Below, one piece after another: positions 12,539-20,655 of a stretch of 21,339 bases of DNA (the stretch's first letter is position 1; every line of letters starts with the position of its first letter). Position numbers and translations under genes: made by a program. Origin of the DNA: WHTB01 sp050699035 (GTDB taxonomy: Bacteria; Actinomycetota; Actinomycetes; Propionibacteriales; Nocardioidaceae); contig JBOHDE010000045.1 in the NCBI GenBank assembly GCA_050699035.1, positions 1 through 21,339 of the forward strand, given 5' to 3'. The notes beneath the pieces were generated by a model. It did not search any database. It had not been told where the DNA came from and saw nothing but the letters and a program-made list of their open reading frames with translations.

Positions 12539-15367
12539 ATGCCGGGGACTACCAGTGGTACGAGGGCCGGACGCCGCCGGGTCCGTGCGCTTCTCGGAAC
12601 CGCCGTCGCGGTCGTACTCGCGACTGGGCTCGCGTCGCTGCCGCCGACCGCGGCCGACGAGCCCCGGTTCACGACGTGGGTGCCCACCGGCACGTTCGCG
12701 TCGTCTTCCTTCGAACGGGTGCCCCAGACGGCCGGTGACGAGGTCGAGTCGGCACCGCGGCGGCTGGAGCTGTCCGGCGTCCGCAACGCGCCGGTGTCGG
12801 CCCAGCTCGCGGTGACGGCGAACGAGGACCTCGAGAATCTGACGGTCGCCGTCCTACCGGGACACCCTCCGAACGGCACCCGGCCGTTGCCGCGCGACGC
12901 CGTGACTGTGCGCTATCCCGCGTACATCCCCGTCGACGGGACCAACGGGGTCACCGCCGATCCGCTCGAGGGCGGTCCGGTCGACGTGGGGGCGGGGAAC
13001 AACCAGCCGATCTGGCTGACCATCGACGTGCCGCGTTCGCTCAGCCCTGGGTCGTACGGCGTCGAGCTGCACATCAAGGCCGACGGGACGCCCGCCCTGG
13101 TGCACGAGCTCGTGGTCGACGTCGCCGATGTGACGGTCAGCGATCCGGAGGCGTACGACCTCTACCTCAACCTGTGGTTCCAACCCGACGCGGTCGCCTA
13201 CGCGCATGACGTGCCGCTGTTCTCCGAGGAGCATTGGGACCTGCTCGACACCTACCTCGAGGACATGGCGAGTCGCGGGCAGAAGGTCGCGAACGCGGCG
13301 ATCATCGAGGACCCGTGGGAGATCGGCTGGCCCGACGGCACCTGGCGGGCCCAGACGTACCATCCCTTCCACACCTTGGTCGACTGGAGCTACGACGGGT
13401 CGTCGTGGGACTTCGACTACGGCAAGTTCGACCGCTACCTCGAGGCGTCGCGGCGGGCGGGCATCGGGCCGGACATCCGGGTCTACGCGCTGCTGATGTT
13501 CGGCGGGCGGGAGCGCCTCTTCTACACCGACACGAGGAGCGGGGAGACCGTACGCGAGGTCGTGCAGCTCGGCGACGCCCGCTGGCGCGAGGCGTGGTCG
13601 GCGTTCCTGTCCGACTTCGGGCAGCACCTGAAGCAGCGCGGGTGGTTCGACGACACGATGCTGGCGTTCGACGAGCGGCCGGCGTCGACGATGGCCGTGG
13701 TGCAGGACTTCCTTGCCGAGTCCGCGCCGGAGTTCGCCGAGAAGGTGCACATCGCCGTACACACGATGGATGTCGACACCACGATTCCCGACATCAGCTT
13801 TGCGCACGGTTTGCTGCCGCAGCTCACCGAGGAGTTGCTGGCCGCCAGACGAGAGGCGGGCCACGTCACGACGTTCTACACGACCGGCGGGCCGCTGACG
13901 CCGAACACGATCACCGCATCACCGCCGATCGGCGCCCGGCTGCTGTCGTGGATACCGGTCCAGTACGGGCTGGACGGCTACCTGCGCTGGTCGTACAACA
14001 GCTGGCCCGCCGACCCGTTCACCGACCCTGCCTACCGGTACGCGCAAGGGGACGAGTACATCGTCTATCCGGGTGAGGACGGACCGATGTCGAGCATCCG
14101 CTGGGAGACGTTCCGCGACGGTGTGATCGACCACGAGCTGCTGCGCCAGCTGGCCCGTCGCGCCGGTGAGAGCAACCCCGTGTACCAAGGCGCGCTGGCG
14201 ATGGTCGACGCGAATGCGGGCCCGTCGGCACAGCTGTACGACGATGTTCTCGAGGCTCGTCGGCTGGTCGTGGACGAGCTCGTGCGGTACCGCGACCTGG
14301 ACGTCGATGCGGCGGCTACGCCTGCGACGGTCGTCGCCGGGGACAGCGTCGAGATCGACGTGTCGATCCGAAACACGGGAAGTCAGCCGCTCGCGGACGT
14401 GAACGTCGCACTCGCTGAGAAGGAAGGGTGGGTGATCGAGACCGCCGACGGCGGTCACGGCCAGGTGATTCGACCCGGTGACGAGCTGTCGACGCGCTTC
14501 GACGTCACCGTTCCGGACTCGGCGCCCAGTGGACCGAGTCCGTTGACCGCCGAGCTGACACTGCGTCGCGACGGGCGGCCGGTGGCCCTGGACGCCGTGG
14601 TGCCGCTCGACGTCCAGGCCGGAGTCGGCATCACCGACGTGTCCGCGGATCCCGCCGAGCTCGCGACCGGTCAGCCGACGACGGTGACCGTCGATCTGGT
14701 CAACCGTCGTTCGGAGAACGCTTCGGCGCTGGTGAGCGTCGACGCACCCGACGGCTGGGACGTCGACCCTGGCTCGCACCAGGTCGCGCTGGCTCCCGGC
14801 GCCGATCAGGCAGTCACGTTCGAAGCGACGCCGTCACCGACCGCTGCCTCGGGACGCCACGAGTTCGTCGCCGAGGTCTCCGTGGACGATCAGGTCGTCG
14901 AGCATGCCGGAACCCGAGTGACGTACAACGAGGTCGCCATCGACGGCGCGACGATCCACTCGGTGTCCAGTGAGGAACTGGTGGGCGAGGACGGCGCGGG
15001 CGCCAACCTGGTCGACGGAGATCCGGTCACCCTGTGGCACACCAGGTGGTTCGACCGGGTCGACCAGCCTCCCCATGAGGTCGTGCTCGACCTCGGAGCC
15101 GAGCGGCCGGTGCACGCCCTGACGTACCTCCCGAGACAGACCGGGGGGCTCAACGGCGGCGTCAAGGACTATGAGGTGTACGTCGGCAGCGATCCCGGCT
15201 CATGGGGCGAACCGGTGGCGACCGGTGCGTTCGAGGGCGGGCGGGCCGAGCAACGGACCGACTTCCCGGCAACGTCGGGGCGCTACGTCCGATTCGTGGT
15301 CCTGTCCGAGCAGTCCGGTCAGCCGTTCGCCTCAGGCGCCGAGCTCACCCCGCTCGGCGCTCCGTAA
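12539..15367 (+). CDS. Secreted DUF4091/GH123-like glycoside hydrolase with binding domains
   Basis: A large extracellular protein of 942 residues. The signal peptide has an arginine-rich n-region (RAGRRRVRALL), a hydrophobic core and a probable cleavage near TAADE (37-41). An N-terminal beta domain (about 40-203) precedes the DUF4091 catalytic-type region (about 204-580), starting YDLYLNLWFQPDAVAYAHDV. It contains LAFDERPAST with an adjacent Asp-Glu pair (D378-E379). In GH123 beta-N-acetylgalactosaminidases such a pair does substrate-assisted catalysis. Two Ig-like NEW3-type domains follow (about 594-690 and 695-790). A C-terminal F5/8 type C/CBM32-like domain covers about 797-942, with LWHTRWF and GRYVRFVVLSE. 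This suggests binding and hydrolysis of an amino-sugar glycan; the substrate is inferred. An M14 peptidase gene follows after 40 bp. Confidence 0.85.
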   Translation: MPGTTSGTRAGRRRVRALLGTAVAVVLATGLASLPPTAADEPRFTTWVPTGTFASSSFERVPQTAGDEVESAPRRLELSGVRNAPVSAQLAVTANEDLENLTVAVLPGHPPNGTRPLPRDAVTVRYPAYIPVDGTNGVTADPLEGGPVDVGAGNNQPIWLTIDVPRSLSPGSYGVELHIKADGTPALVHELVVDVADVTVSDPEAYDLYLNLWFQPDAVAYAHDVPLFSEEHWDLLDTYLEDMASRGQKVANAAIIEDPWEIGWPDGTWRAQTYHPFHTLVDWSYDGSSWDFDYGKFDRYLEASRRAGIGPDIRVYALLMFGGRERLFYTDTRSGETVREVVQLGDARWREAWSAFLSDFGQHLKQRGWFDDTMLAFDERPASTMAVVQDFLAESAPEFAEKVHIAVHTMDVDTTIPDISFAHGLLPQLTEELLAARREAGHVTTFYTTGGPLTPNTITASPPIGARLLSWIPVQYGLDGYLRWSYNSWPADPFTDPAYRYAQGDEYIVYPGEDGPMSSIRWETFRDGVIDHELLRQLARRAGESNPVYQGALAMVDANAGPSAQLYDDVLEARRLVVDELVRYRDLDVDAAATPATVVAGDSVEIDVSIRNTGSQPLADVNVALAEKEGWVIETADGGHGQVIRPGDELSTRFDVTVPDSAPSGPSPLTAELTLRRDGRPVALDAVVPLDVQAGVGITDVSADPAELATGQPTTVTVDLVNRRSENASALVSVDAPDGWDVDPGSHQVALAPGADQAVTFEATPSPTAASGRHEFVAEVSVDDQVVEHAGTRVTYNEVAIDGATIHSVSSEELVGEDGAGANLVDGDPVTLWHTRWFDRVDQPPHEVVLDLGAERPVHALTYLPRQTGGLNGGVKDYEVYVGSDPGSWGEPVATGAFEGGRAEQRTDFPATSGRYVRFVVLSEQSGQPFASGAELTPLGAP

Positions 15368-15407
15368 GTGCCTCGCAATCCTAGGCAGGGAAGGAAAAGT
15401 TCTCACC

Positions 15408-16763
15408 ATGAATGGAACGAGGAGCGCGGCGCGGCGGCTTTGGACCGTCGGTGTTGCGGTGAGTCTGATCGGCGCGTGGCTCGCTTCGCCGGCGACGGCG
15501 GCCGACGAGGCTCCGAGCACGCTCTCGACCTTGCCCAGCGGGAACGACGACTACCGGACGCTCGCGGCGTACGAGGCCGACATGGCCGAGCTGGTCGCGG
15601 ACCATCCTGACCTGGTGAGACCTCTGACGCTGCCGTACGAGACCTCTTCGGGCCGTGACGTGCAGGGCATCGAGATCTCTCGAGACGTACAGGCCGACGA
15701 CGGCAAGCCGGTGTTCGTGACGGTGGGGATGCATCACGGCAACGAGAAACCCAGTGGTGAGCTCACGATGGAGTTCGCCCTTGACGTCGTCGAGAACGCC
15801 GACGACCCAGGCCTCTCCCGGCTGCTGGACAACGCCCGGCTCGTCGTGGTGCCCGTGGTGAACGTCGACGGTTTCGTGCGCAACCGCCGGCAAACCGACA
15901 CGAACGTCGACATGAACCGGAACTACGGGTTTGGCTGGCTGCCGATCCCGACCGGGGGGCCTGCGCCGTGGTCGGAGCCGGAGACGAAGAACATCCAGTG
16001 GCTGCTGTCGACCCGCCAGGCGACCACTTTCGTCACGCAGCACACCTGCCTGCAGGTCGTGCTCTACCCGCCGCTGCAGCTGGAGGCAGGACCGACGCAG
16101 GATGTTGCGCGGTTCGAGAATCTGGCCACCCGGATGGCGACGCACTACGGACCGACCTACATCCCGCGGGACTCCGCACACGACTACGAGACCACGGGCG
16201 AGGCGATCGACTGGGCCTACTTCGCCACCAGGGGGCTCGCTCTCACGGCCGAGACATGCCCCGACGAGGGCGTGGAGAGGACGTTCGAGACGCAGGTGGT
16301 CGACACGTACGCCGGTCACCGTGCCGCGATGCTGGAGGCGTTCGAGAGCACCGCCGACCCGGACCAGCACGCGACCATCCAGGGCAAGGCGCCCAAGAAC
16401 GCCGTGCTGCGGGTGTCGAAGTCGTTCGACATGTACACCCATCCGTACGCGCAGCCCGATGGGTCCACCCGGCCGAGCTCATTTCCCGCGATGCTGACGT
16501 CGGACCTGACCGTCAGCAACCCGAATGGGAAGTTCCGCTGGGCGGTCAACCCGTCCGAACGCCCGATCCCGCCGTACCAGCACGACGGCGTCGATGGGAA
16601 CCAGACCGGCTTCTACGCCGAGCCATGGATCCTCACCTGCGAGCGGCCCGACGGGACCGTGGTGCATGAGCAACCCGTGAACGTCGACCTGGGAGAGACC
16701 ACCACCGTCGACCTCACCGAGTGCAGGCGGAACTTCCACCGGCCGGACCGGTCGACGCCCTGA
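15408..16763 (+). CDS. Secreted M14 family zinc carboxypeptidase
   Basis: Extracellular metallopeptidase of 451 residues. The signal peptide (1-31) has a basic start, a hydrophobic core and probable cleavage in SPATA-ADE. The M14 site is complete: zinc ligands H110 and E113 in MHHGNE and H212 in VTQHTC, substrate-carboxylate binding N170-R171 in MNRNYGF, and catalytic E282 in LTAETCP. A C-terminal beta-rich extension (about 330-451) may be a processing or binding domain. GGGAAGGAA (15388-15396) precedes the ATG at 15408. The open frame back to 15171 lies inside the preceding gene and is rejected. The 40-bp gap suggests cotranscription with the glycosidase. The ending of both signal regions in TAADE is a curious similarity. 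The true substrate is unknown; peptidoglycan peptides, glycopeptides or proteins are possible. Confidence 0.92.
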   Translation: MNGTRSAARRLWTVGVAVSLIGAWLASPATAADEAPSTLSTLPSGNDDYRTLAAYEADMAELVADHPDLVRPLTLPYETSSGRDVQGIEISRDVQADDGKPVFVTVGMHHGNEKPSGELTMEFALDVVENADDPGLSRLLDNARLVVVPVVNVDGFVRNRRQTDTNVDMNRNYGFGWLPIPTGGPAPWSEPETKNIQWLLSTRQATTFVTQHTCLQVVLYPPLQLEAGPTQDVARFENLATRMATHYGPTYIPRDSAHDYETTGEAIDWAYFATRGLALTAETCPDEGVERTFETQVVDTYAGHRAAMLEAFESTADPDQHATIQGKAPKNAVLRVSKSFDMYTHPYAQPDGSTRPSSFPAMLTSDLTVSNPNGKFRWAVNPSERPIPPYQHDGVDGNQTGFYAEPWILTCERPDGTVVHEQPVNVDLGETTTVDLTECRRNFHRPDRSTP

Positions 16764-16783
16764 CCGAAGCTGCCGCGGCCGCC

Positions 16784-16879
16784 GTGGACGAGGCGTAACC
16801 GACCGTTCCCGTACGGCCCGACCCTTGCAAGGCGCGGGGAGTACGTGGACGAGGTGGAGTGGCGGGGGCAGGTCGGTCG
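16784..16879 (+). repeat. Direct repeat copy B (relic of the hydrolase tail and terminator)
   Basis: In the 125-bp gap between the M14 gene and the convergent formamidase gene. It repeats 8226-8322, including the codons GTGGACGAGGCGTAA, which here belong to no gene. The long hairpin is decayed: CGTAC and GTACG still pair, but the next two positions mismatch. The GCCTTGCAAGGC core becomes CCCTTGCAAGGC. It may still act as a weak two-way terminator. Confidence 0.78.
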
Positions 16880-16888
16880 GGAGCCTGC

Positions 16889-18010
16889 CTACGCCTGCGG
16901 CTCCACGTCGTCGAAGTCGGACTTGCGGATGAGGCAGTGCACACCCTGCACGCGGTCCACCACCTGCGAGACCTCCAGGTCCGCGGCCGCGCTCAAGTAG
17001 GCGTACGCGCTCGCCCCGTCCATCCCGACGCGGCTGGTCAGGAACTGCACGGCGGCGCGGACGGAGCGGCGCATCGCCTCGTTGAGGTCCTCGTGCAGCC
17101 CGATCGCCACCCAGTACTGCTCGGTCTCGCCGAACGGTTCGACAATGCTGCCGATGGCTGCCCTCGCCTGGGCGCCCTTGAGGACAGTGAGCCGAAAAGT
17201 GGCGCGCAGCGGTGCCTCGAACGCGGTCAGCGCGACCTCCCCGTTGCCCTGCGCGAAGTGCGGGTCTCCGGTGTAGAAGCCGGCGCCGTCTACCTGGACC
17301 GGCAGGTAGACCGCCGAGCCTGACGCCAAGACCTTGATGTCGAGGTTGCCGCCGTACCGGCCGGGCGGGATGGTGTTCAACCGCTCGTCGGTGTCCGCGG
17401 CCACCCCCATGATCCCCATGAACGGCCCCAGCGGAAACCGTGCCGTCCGCGAGTCGCCGAAGCGCAGGCTTCCGTACTCGCTGGCGTTCTGCCGCTCCAC
17501 CGTGCAGAAGGTGGAGACGCCGCCTGAGGCAAGCTCGAGTGCCGACCCTCGGCCGGCCCCTGAAGGTCGCTGAGGGAACTCCCCGGGCAAGGCCCCACGG
17601 CCGTGCCGGCTCGACACGATCCCGTAGTCCAGCCGGCGCCGGAGGGACAAGATCTCGACCTTGAGTACGTCGCCGGGCTCCGCCGTGCGCACCTCCACCG
17701 GGCCGGTGACGACGTGCGGGCCGTCCGTCTCGGAGTCGCGTACGAGGCTCGAGGCGGCCAGCGCGCGCGCGTCGACCAGGACCTGGTCGGCCGAGACGCC
17801 GAACCTGCCGAAGAACGCGTCGGGGTCACGGCCCTGGTCCTCGAGGATGCCTTCATGGGAGACCGTGTCCACAGTGAGGATGTCGCCCGCGTTGACGGTC
17901 AGCACTGGCGCGTGCCCACGGTTGGGGAGCTGCCCCCAGAGCGACGTCTCAGTCGTCGCCTCGAGATAGTGGCTGCCGTCGATCGGTCCGCGGCCGGGCT
18001 GCAGCATCAT
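16889..18010 (-). CDS. Acetamidase/formamidase family protein
   Basis: Hydrolase of the FmdA/AmdA family, which splits short amides such as formamide or acetamide to ammonia and the acid. The 373 residues include SLWGQLPNRGHAPVLTVNAG, VDTVSHEGI near the N-terminus, GPVEVRTAEPGDVLKVEIL, and the typical GFYTGDPHFAQGNGEV in the C-terminal half. No signal peptide, so it is cytosolic. The start is ATG at 18010 or the next codon, overlapping the carbamate kinase stop by four bases, so translation is coupled. The family also includes members of unproven specificity. Next to a carbamate kinase and a nucleobase-type permease the amide may be a purine or pyrimidine breakdown product rather than free formamide. 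Stop TAG; the decayed hairpin of repeat copy B lies just beyond. Confidence 0.88.
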   Translation of the reverse strand: MMLQPGRGPIDGSHYLEATTETSLWGQLPNRGHAPVLTVNAGDILTVDTVSHEGILEDQGRDPDAFFGRFGVSADQVLVDARALAASSLVRDSETDGPHVVTGPVEVRTAEPGDVLKVEILSLRRRLDYGIVSSRHGRGALPGEFPQRPSGAGRGSALELASGGVSTFCTVERQNASEYGSLRFGDSRTARFPLGPFMGIMGVAADTDERLNTIPPGRYGGNLDIKVLASGSAVYLPVQVDGAGFYTGDPHFAQGNGEVALTAFEAPLRATFRLTVLKGAQARAAIGSIVEPFGETEQYWVAIGLHEDLNEAMRRSVRAAVQFLTSRVGMDGASAYAYLSAAADLEVSQVVDRVQGVHCLIRKSDFDDVEPQA

Positions 18011-18999
18011 GCGCCCTGACTGTCGAGAAACGCAGGGGCCTCAACGTCGGAGGGGAGCAGCCAGGTGCCGGTCGAGCCGTCCAAGGCGTTGACGAGCTCA
18101 TCCGGCGAGGTGATCAGCACCCTGCGGCCACCCTCGTCGAGGAACTGCAGGGCGGCCTCGATCTTCGGGCCCATGCTGCCGGGTGGGAACTGCCCGTCGG
18201 CGAGATGATGTCGCGCCTCGGCAGCACTGAGACGGTCCAAGGCCTGCTGGTCCGGTCGCCCGAAGTTGACCGCGACCTGCGCGACACCGGTCGTGATGAC
18301 GAGCAGGTCGGCTCCGAGCTTGGTGGCCAGATGCGCCGACGTCAGGTCCTTGTCGATGACTGCCTCCACTCCGCGATACCGACCGTCCGGTGTCTCGACC
18401 ACGGGGATACCTCCGCCGCCCGCAGCCACCACGAGGACGCCGCCGTCGGCCAGCATGCGGATCGAATCCTGCTCGACGATGCGCCGCGGCCGAGGCGACG
18501 GCACGAGCCGACGCCAACCTCGGCCGGAGTCCTCGGCGATGGTCCAGTGGTGGACGTCGGCGAGGCGTCGCGCGTCGTCCTCAAGATAGAACCCCCCGAT
18601 CGGCTTGGTGGGTTGGTGAAACGCCGGGTCGGCGGCATCGACGACCGTGTGTGTGAGGAGGGCGGCGACGCGGTCAGGCACTCCGCGCTCCCGCAACCTG
18701 CTGCCCAGCGAGCTGGCCAGGATGTAGCCGAGGCTGCCCTGCGAGTCGGCGACGCACATGTCGAGGTCGAGGTGCGGCAGCTCGGGGGCCAGCTCCGCGA
18801 CGAGGTCTGACCGACGCTTGATGAACCCGACCTGCGGGCCGTTGCCGTGGGTTACCACGATTCGCCAGCCGGCCTCGATCATTTCGACCAGCGACGACGC
18901 GAGGCTGCGTGCTGCGTCGAACTGCTCGGCGATCGTCGCGGACGCTCCACCTTGCAGGAGCGCGTTTCCACCGATGGCGACGACAGCGGTTCTGTTCAT
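18007..18999 (-). CDS. arcC: Carbamate kinase
   Basis: Transfers phosphate between carbamoyl phosphate and ADP, giving ATP, CO2 and ammonia in the catabolic direction. The 330 residues carry AIGGNALL (8-15), THGNGPQVGF (50-59), TKPIGGFY (131-138) with K132, PSPRPRRIVE (167-176), GGGGIPVVE (194-202), VIDKD (214-218) and FPPGSMGPKIEAA (271-283) with K279. These are the full set of active-site motifs of ArcC-type kinases. The ATG at 18999 has no ribosome-binding site; TAGCGT six bases upstream points to a leaderless transcript. There is no arginine deiminase or ornithine carbamoyltransferase nearby, so a role in arginine fermentation is unlikely. The neighbours (amidase, PucR regulator, nucleobase permease) fit ureide or purine-nitrogen catabolism, as for AllK of the oxamate branch. 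The symbol refers to family, not pathway. Confidence 0.92.
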   Translation of the reverse strand: MNRTAVVAIGGNALLQGGASATIAEQFDAARSLASSLVEMIEAGWRIVVTHGNGPQVGFIKRRSDLVAELAPELPHLDLDMCVADSQGSLGYILASSLGSRLRERGVPDRVAALLTHTVVDAADPAFHQPTKPIGGFYLEDDARRLADVHHWTIAEDSGRGWRRLVPSPRPRRIVEQDSIRMLADGGVLVVAAGGGGIPVVETPDGRYRGVEAVIDKDLTSAHLATKLGADLLVITTGVAQVAVNFGRPDQQALDRLSAAEARHHLADGQFPPGSMGPKIEAALQFLDEGGRRVLITSPDELVNALDGSTGTWLLPSDVEAPAFLDSQGA

Positions 19000-19005
19000 G
19001 CCGTC

Positions 19006-19011
19006 ACGCTA
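19006..19011 (-). promoter_or_regulatory. -10 box of a leaderless promoter for carbamate kinase
   Basis: On the minus strand TAGCGT-GACGGC-ATG gives a six-base gap to the start codon. GTGACT (18-bp spacer) is a weak -35 candidate at 19030-19035. The arrangement is nearly identical to that of the 59-residue gene. Confidence 0.5.
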
Positions 19012-19064
19012 GGGACGTGGGACGGGGGCAGTCACGGTCAGGGGGTGCCAGGATGAGCATGGTT

Positions 19065-19078
19065 CCGGTTGACACCGG
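19065..19078. promoter_or_regulatory. Candidate operator CCGGT-N4-ACCGG
   Basis: A perfect 5-bp dyad around TGAC in the 96-bp divergent region between the carbamate kinase and pucR genes, just upstream of the pucR -10. It could be a PucR or nitrogen-regulator site. A short dyad like this is expected by chance in GC-rich DNA, so confidence is low. Confidence 0.35.
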
Positions 19079-19084
19079 GTGCCA

Positions 19085-19090
19085 TAGTGT
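19085..19090 (+). promoter_or_regulatory. -10 box of the pucR gene, leaderless start
   Basis: TAGTGT ends five bases before the ATG at 19096. TTGACA at 19069-19074 is only 10 bp upstream of it, too close for a standard -35, so the -35 is unclear. The position supports 19096 as start codon and excludes the TTG at 19069. Confidence 0.45.
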
Positions 19091-19095
19091 TTCGG

Positions 19096-20652
19096 ATGGC
19101 GCGCTCGATGAAGGTTGCTGTCAAGGATGTCTCGTCCAGGATCACCGTCGAGGAGGCGTTGACCCTGCCCTGCCTCTCGGGCGCACGCCTCGTGGCCGGA
19201 GAGCAGGGAAAACATCACGTGATCCGCGTCGTGAACATCATGGAGGTCCCGGACATCGTCCGGTGGATGCGCGGCGGCGAGCTGCTCCTGACGACGGCAT
19301 ACCCGCTTCGTGATGACGCCGACGGACTGAGCGCTCTGGTGCCGGGCCTCGCCGAGCGGGGCCTTGCCGCCCTCGGCGTCAAGGTCGGGCCCTACCTGCC
19401 GGCACTGCCCCCAGCGATGCTTGAGGTGGCCGACGAGCTGGGCTTTCCGATCGTGGAGCTCCCGGCCGACGTGATCTTCAACGACATCCTCTCCGAGGTT
19501 CTGGGTACGGTGCTGAACCGTCAAGCCCTCGAGCTGGAACGGTCGCGAGCGATCCACGAGCAGCTGACAGCTGTCGCACTCAACGGGGGTTCCTACCAGG
19601 AGCTGATGAACGTCCTGCTCGAGTTGTCTGGATGCGCCGCCGCTGTTCTCGACGAGCAGGGGTGGGTGCTCGCCTCGGCCGGCTCACCCGCCGTAGACAC
19701 ACCGCCGTCCGCCGCGTGCACGATCAAGGTGGGTGCTGTCGACCGTGGTCGAGTCGAACTCTGGACCGACGGCGGCGATCCTGCCGACCATCAGCTGGTC
19801 GCCCTCGAGCACGCGACGACGATCGCGACGATGGTGACGGCGCAGGAGCGTGCCGTCGCCAGTCGCGAGCAGCGCTACCGCACGCTGCTGCTGACCGAGC
19901 TTGTCTCCCGGCGCCCGCGAGACCGTTCCGAGGTAGTTCGCCGTGCCGCCGCGATGGGATGGGACCTCCACACCGCCCGAGCCGCGATGTTGGTGGAGCT
20001 CACCGACGCCACCGGCGAACAACCGATGGCCGAGCAGACCGTCGAGGACCAGCTCGTACCCCTTGTCCGGGGCGCCGTCGGACCGAGCGCGATCGTCTGG
20101 GGTATCCAGGCCGGCCTCGCGATGCTGGTGGAGCCCGGTGAGTCGCTGAGCACTGTCTGCCAGGCGGTACACGACGCCATTCGGGCCACCCACCCTGGCT
20201 GGGAGGTGATGGTCGCCGCAGGCACGGTGCACCCGGACTTCACCGACTTCCATGTCAGCTACCGGGAGGCCGTGGAGACGCTGACCCTAGGCCGTGAGGT
20301 GCATGGCGGTGCGTTCGTCCTGAGATACGACGACCTGGGCATCTACCGGATGCTGAACCAGCTCCCGGCCGTCGAGCTGCAGCACCTGGTGGACGAGGCG
20401 CTGGGCCCTCTGGTGGAGTACGACGAGAGCCACAACGGCAGCCTGGTGCAGAGCCTGAGCGTCTACCTGCTGCACAACCGCAACGGCGTCGAAGCGGCTG
20501 CGGCGCTCCATATCCACTACAACACGCTCCGGTACCGGCTCGAACAGATCGAGAAGCTGACGGGTGGTCTGGAGCGACACCCGACCTGCCGCCTGCAGAT
20601 GGAGCTGGCCGTGCACGCCCAACGCCTGCTCGCCGCTCAGTCCGCCGGCTGA
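19096..20652 (+). CDS. PucR-family transcriptional regulator
   Basis: Regulator of the PucR/CdaR class, 518 residues from the ATG at 19096. The N-terminal PucR sensor domain (about 16-143) begins ITVEEALTLPCLSGARLVAG and includes RGGELLLTTAYPLR and FPIVELPADV. A middle GAF/CdaR-like region follows (about 150-430). The C-terminal helix-turn-helix (about 450-491) contains VYLLHNRNGVEAAAALHIHY and NTLRYRLEQIEKLTG, characteristic of the family. In Bacillus subtilis PucR activates purine catabolism genes; in actinomycetes such proteins control many nitrogen and amide pathways. It is divergent from the carbamate kinase/formamidase pair, with 96 bp between, and convergent with the permease gene, with only 3 bp between stops. 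It is the likely local regulator of the cluster. Ligand unknown. Confidence 0.92.
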   Translation: MARSMKVAVKDVSSRITVEEALTLPCLSGARLVAGEQGKHHVIRVVNIMEVPDIVRWMRGGELLLTTAYPLRDDADGLSALVPGLAERGLAALGVKVGPYLPALPPAMLEVADELGFPIVELPADVIFNDILSEVLGTVLNRQALELERSRAIHEQLTAVALNGGSYQELMNVLLELSGCAAAVLDEQGWVLASAGSPAVDTPPSAACTIKVGAVDRGRVELWTDGGDPADHQLVALEHATTIATMVTAQERAVASREQRYRTLLLTELVSRRPRDRSEVVRRAAAMGWDLHTARAAMLVELTDATGEQPMAEQTVEDQLVPLVRGAVGPSAIVWGIQAGLAMLVEPGESLSTVCQAVHDAIRATHPGWEVMVAAGTVHPDFTDFHVSYREAVETLTLGREVHGGAFVLRYDDLGIYRMLNQLPAVELQHLVDEALGPLVEYDESHNGSLVQSLSVYLLHNRNGVEAAAALHIHYNTLRYRLEQIEKLTGGLERHPTCRLQMELAVHAQRLLAAQSAG

Positions 20653-20655
20653 GGG

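Noticed and set aside
11113..12879. 588-residue minus-strand open frame
   Set aside because: It runs antisense across the kinase, regulator and the start of the DUF4091 gene, with a low-complexity product and no start signals.
15171..15407. 79-codon extension of the M14 peptidase into the preceding gene
   Set aside because: The ATG at 15408 gives a proper signal peptide and has a ribosome-binding site; the extension lies mostly inside the glycosidase gene in another frame.
18007..18999. Arginine deiminase pathway gene cluster
   Set aside because: The carbamate kinase has no arcA, arcB or arcD neighbour; the surrounding genes are an amidase, a PucR regulator and an NCS1 permease.
19069..19095. 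TTG start nine codons upstream for the PucR regulator
   Set aside because: The TTG lies upstream of the predicted -10 box, and the ATG at 19096 fits a leaderless start.
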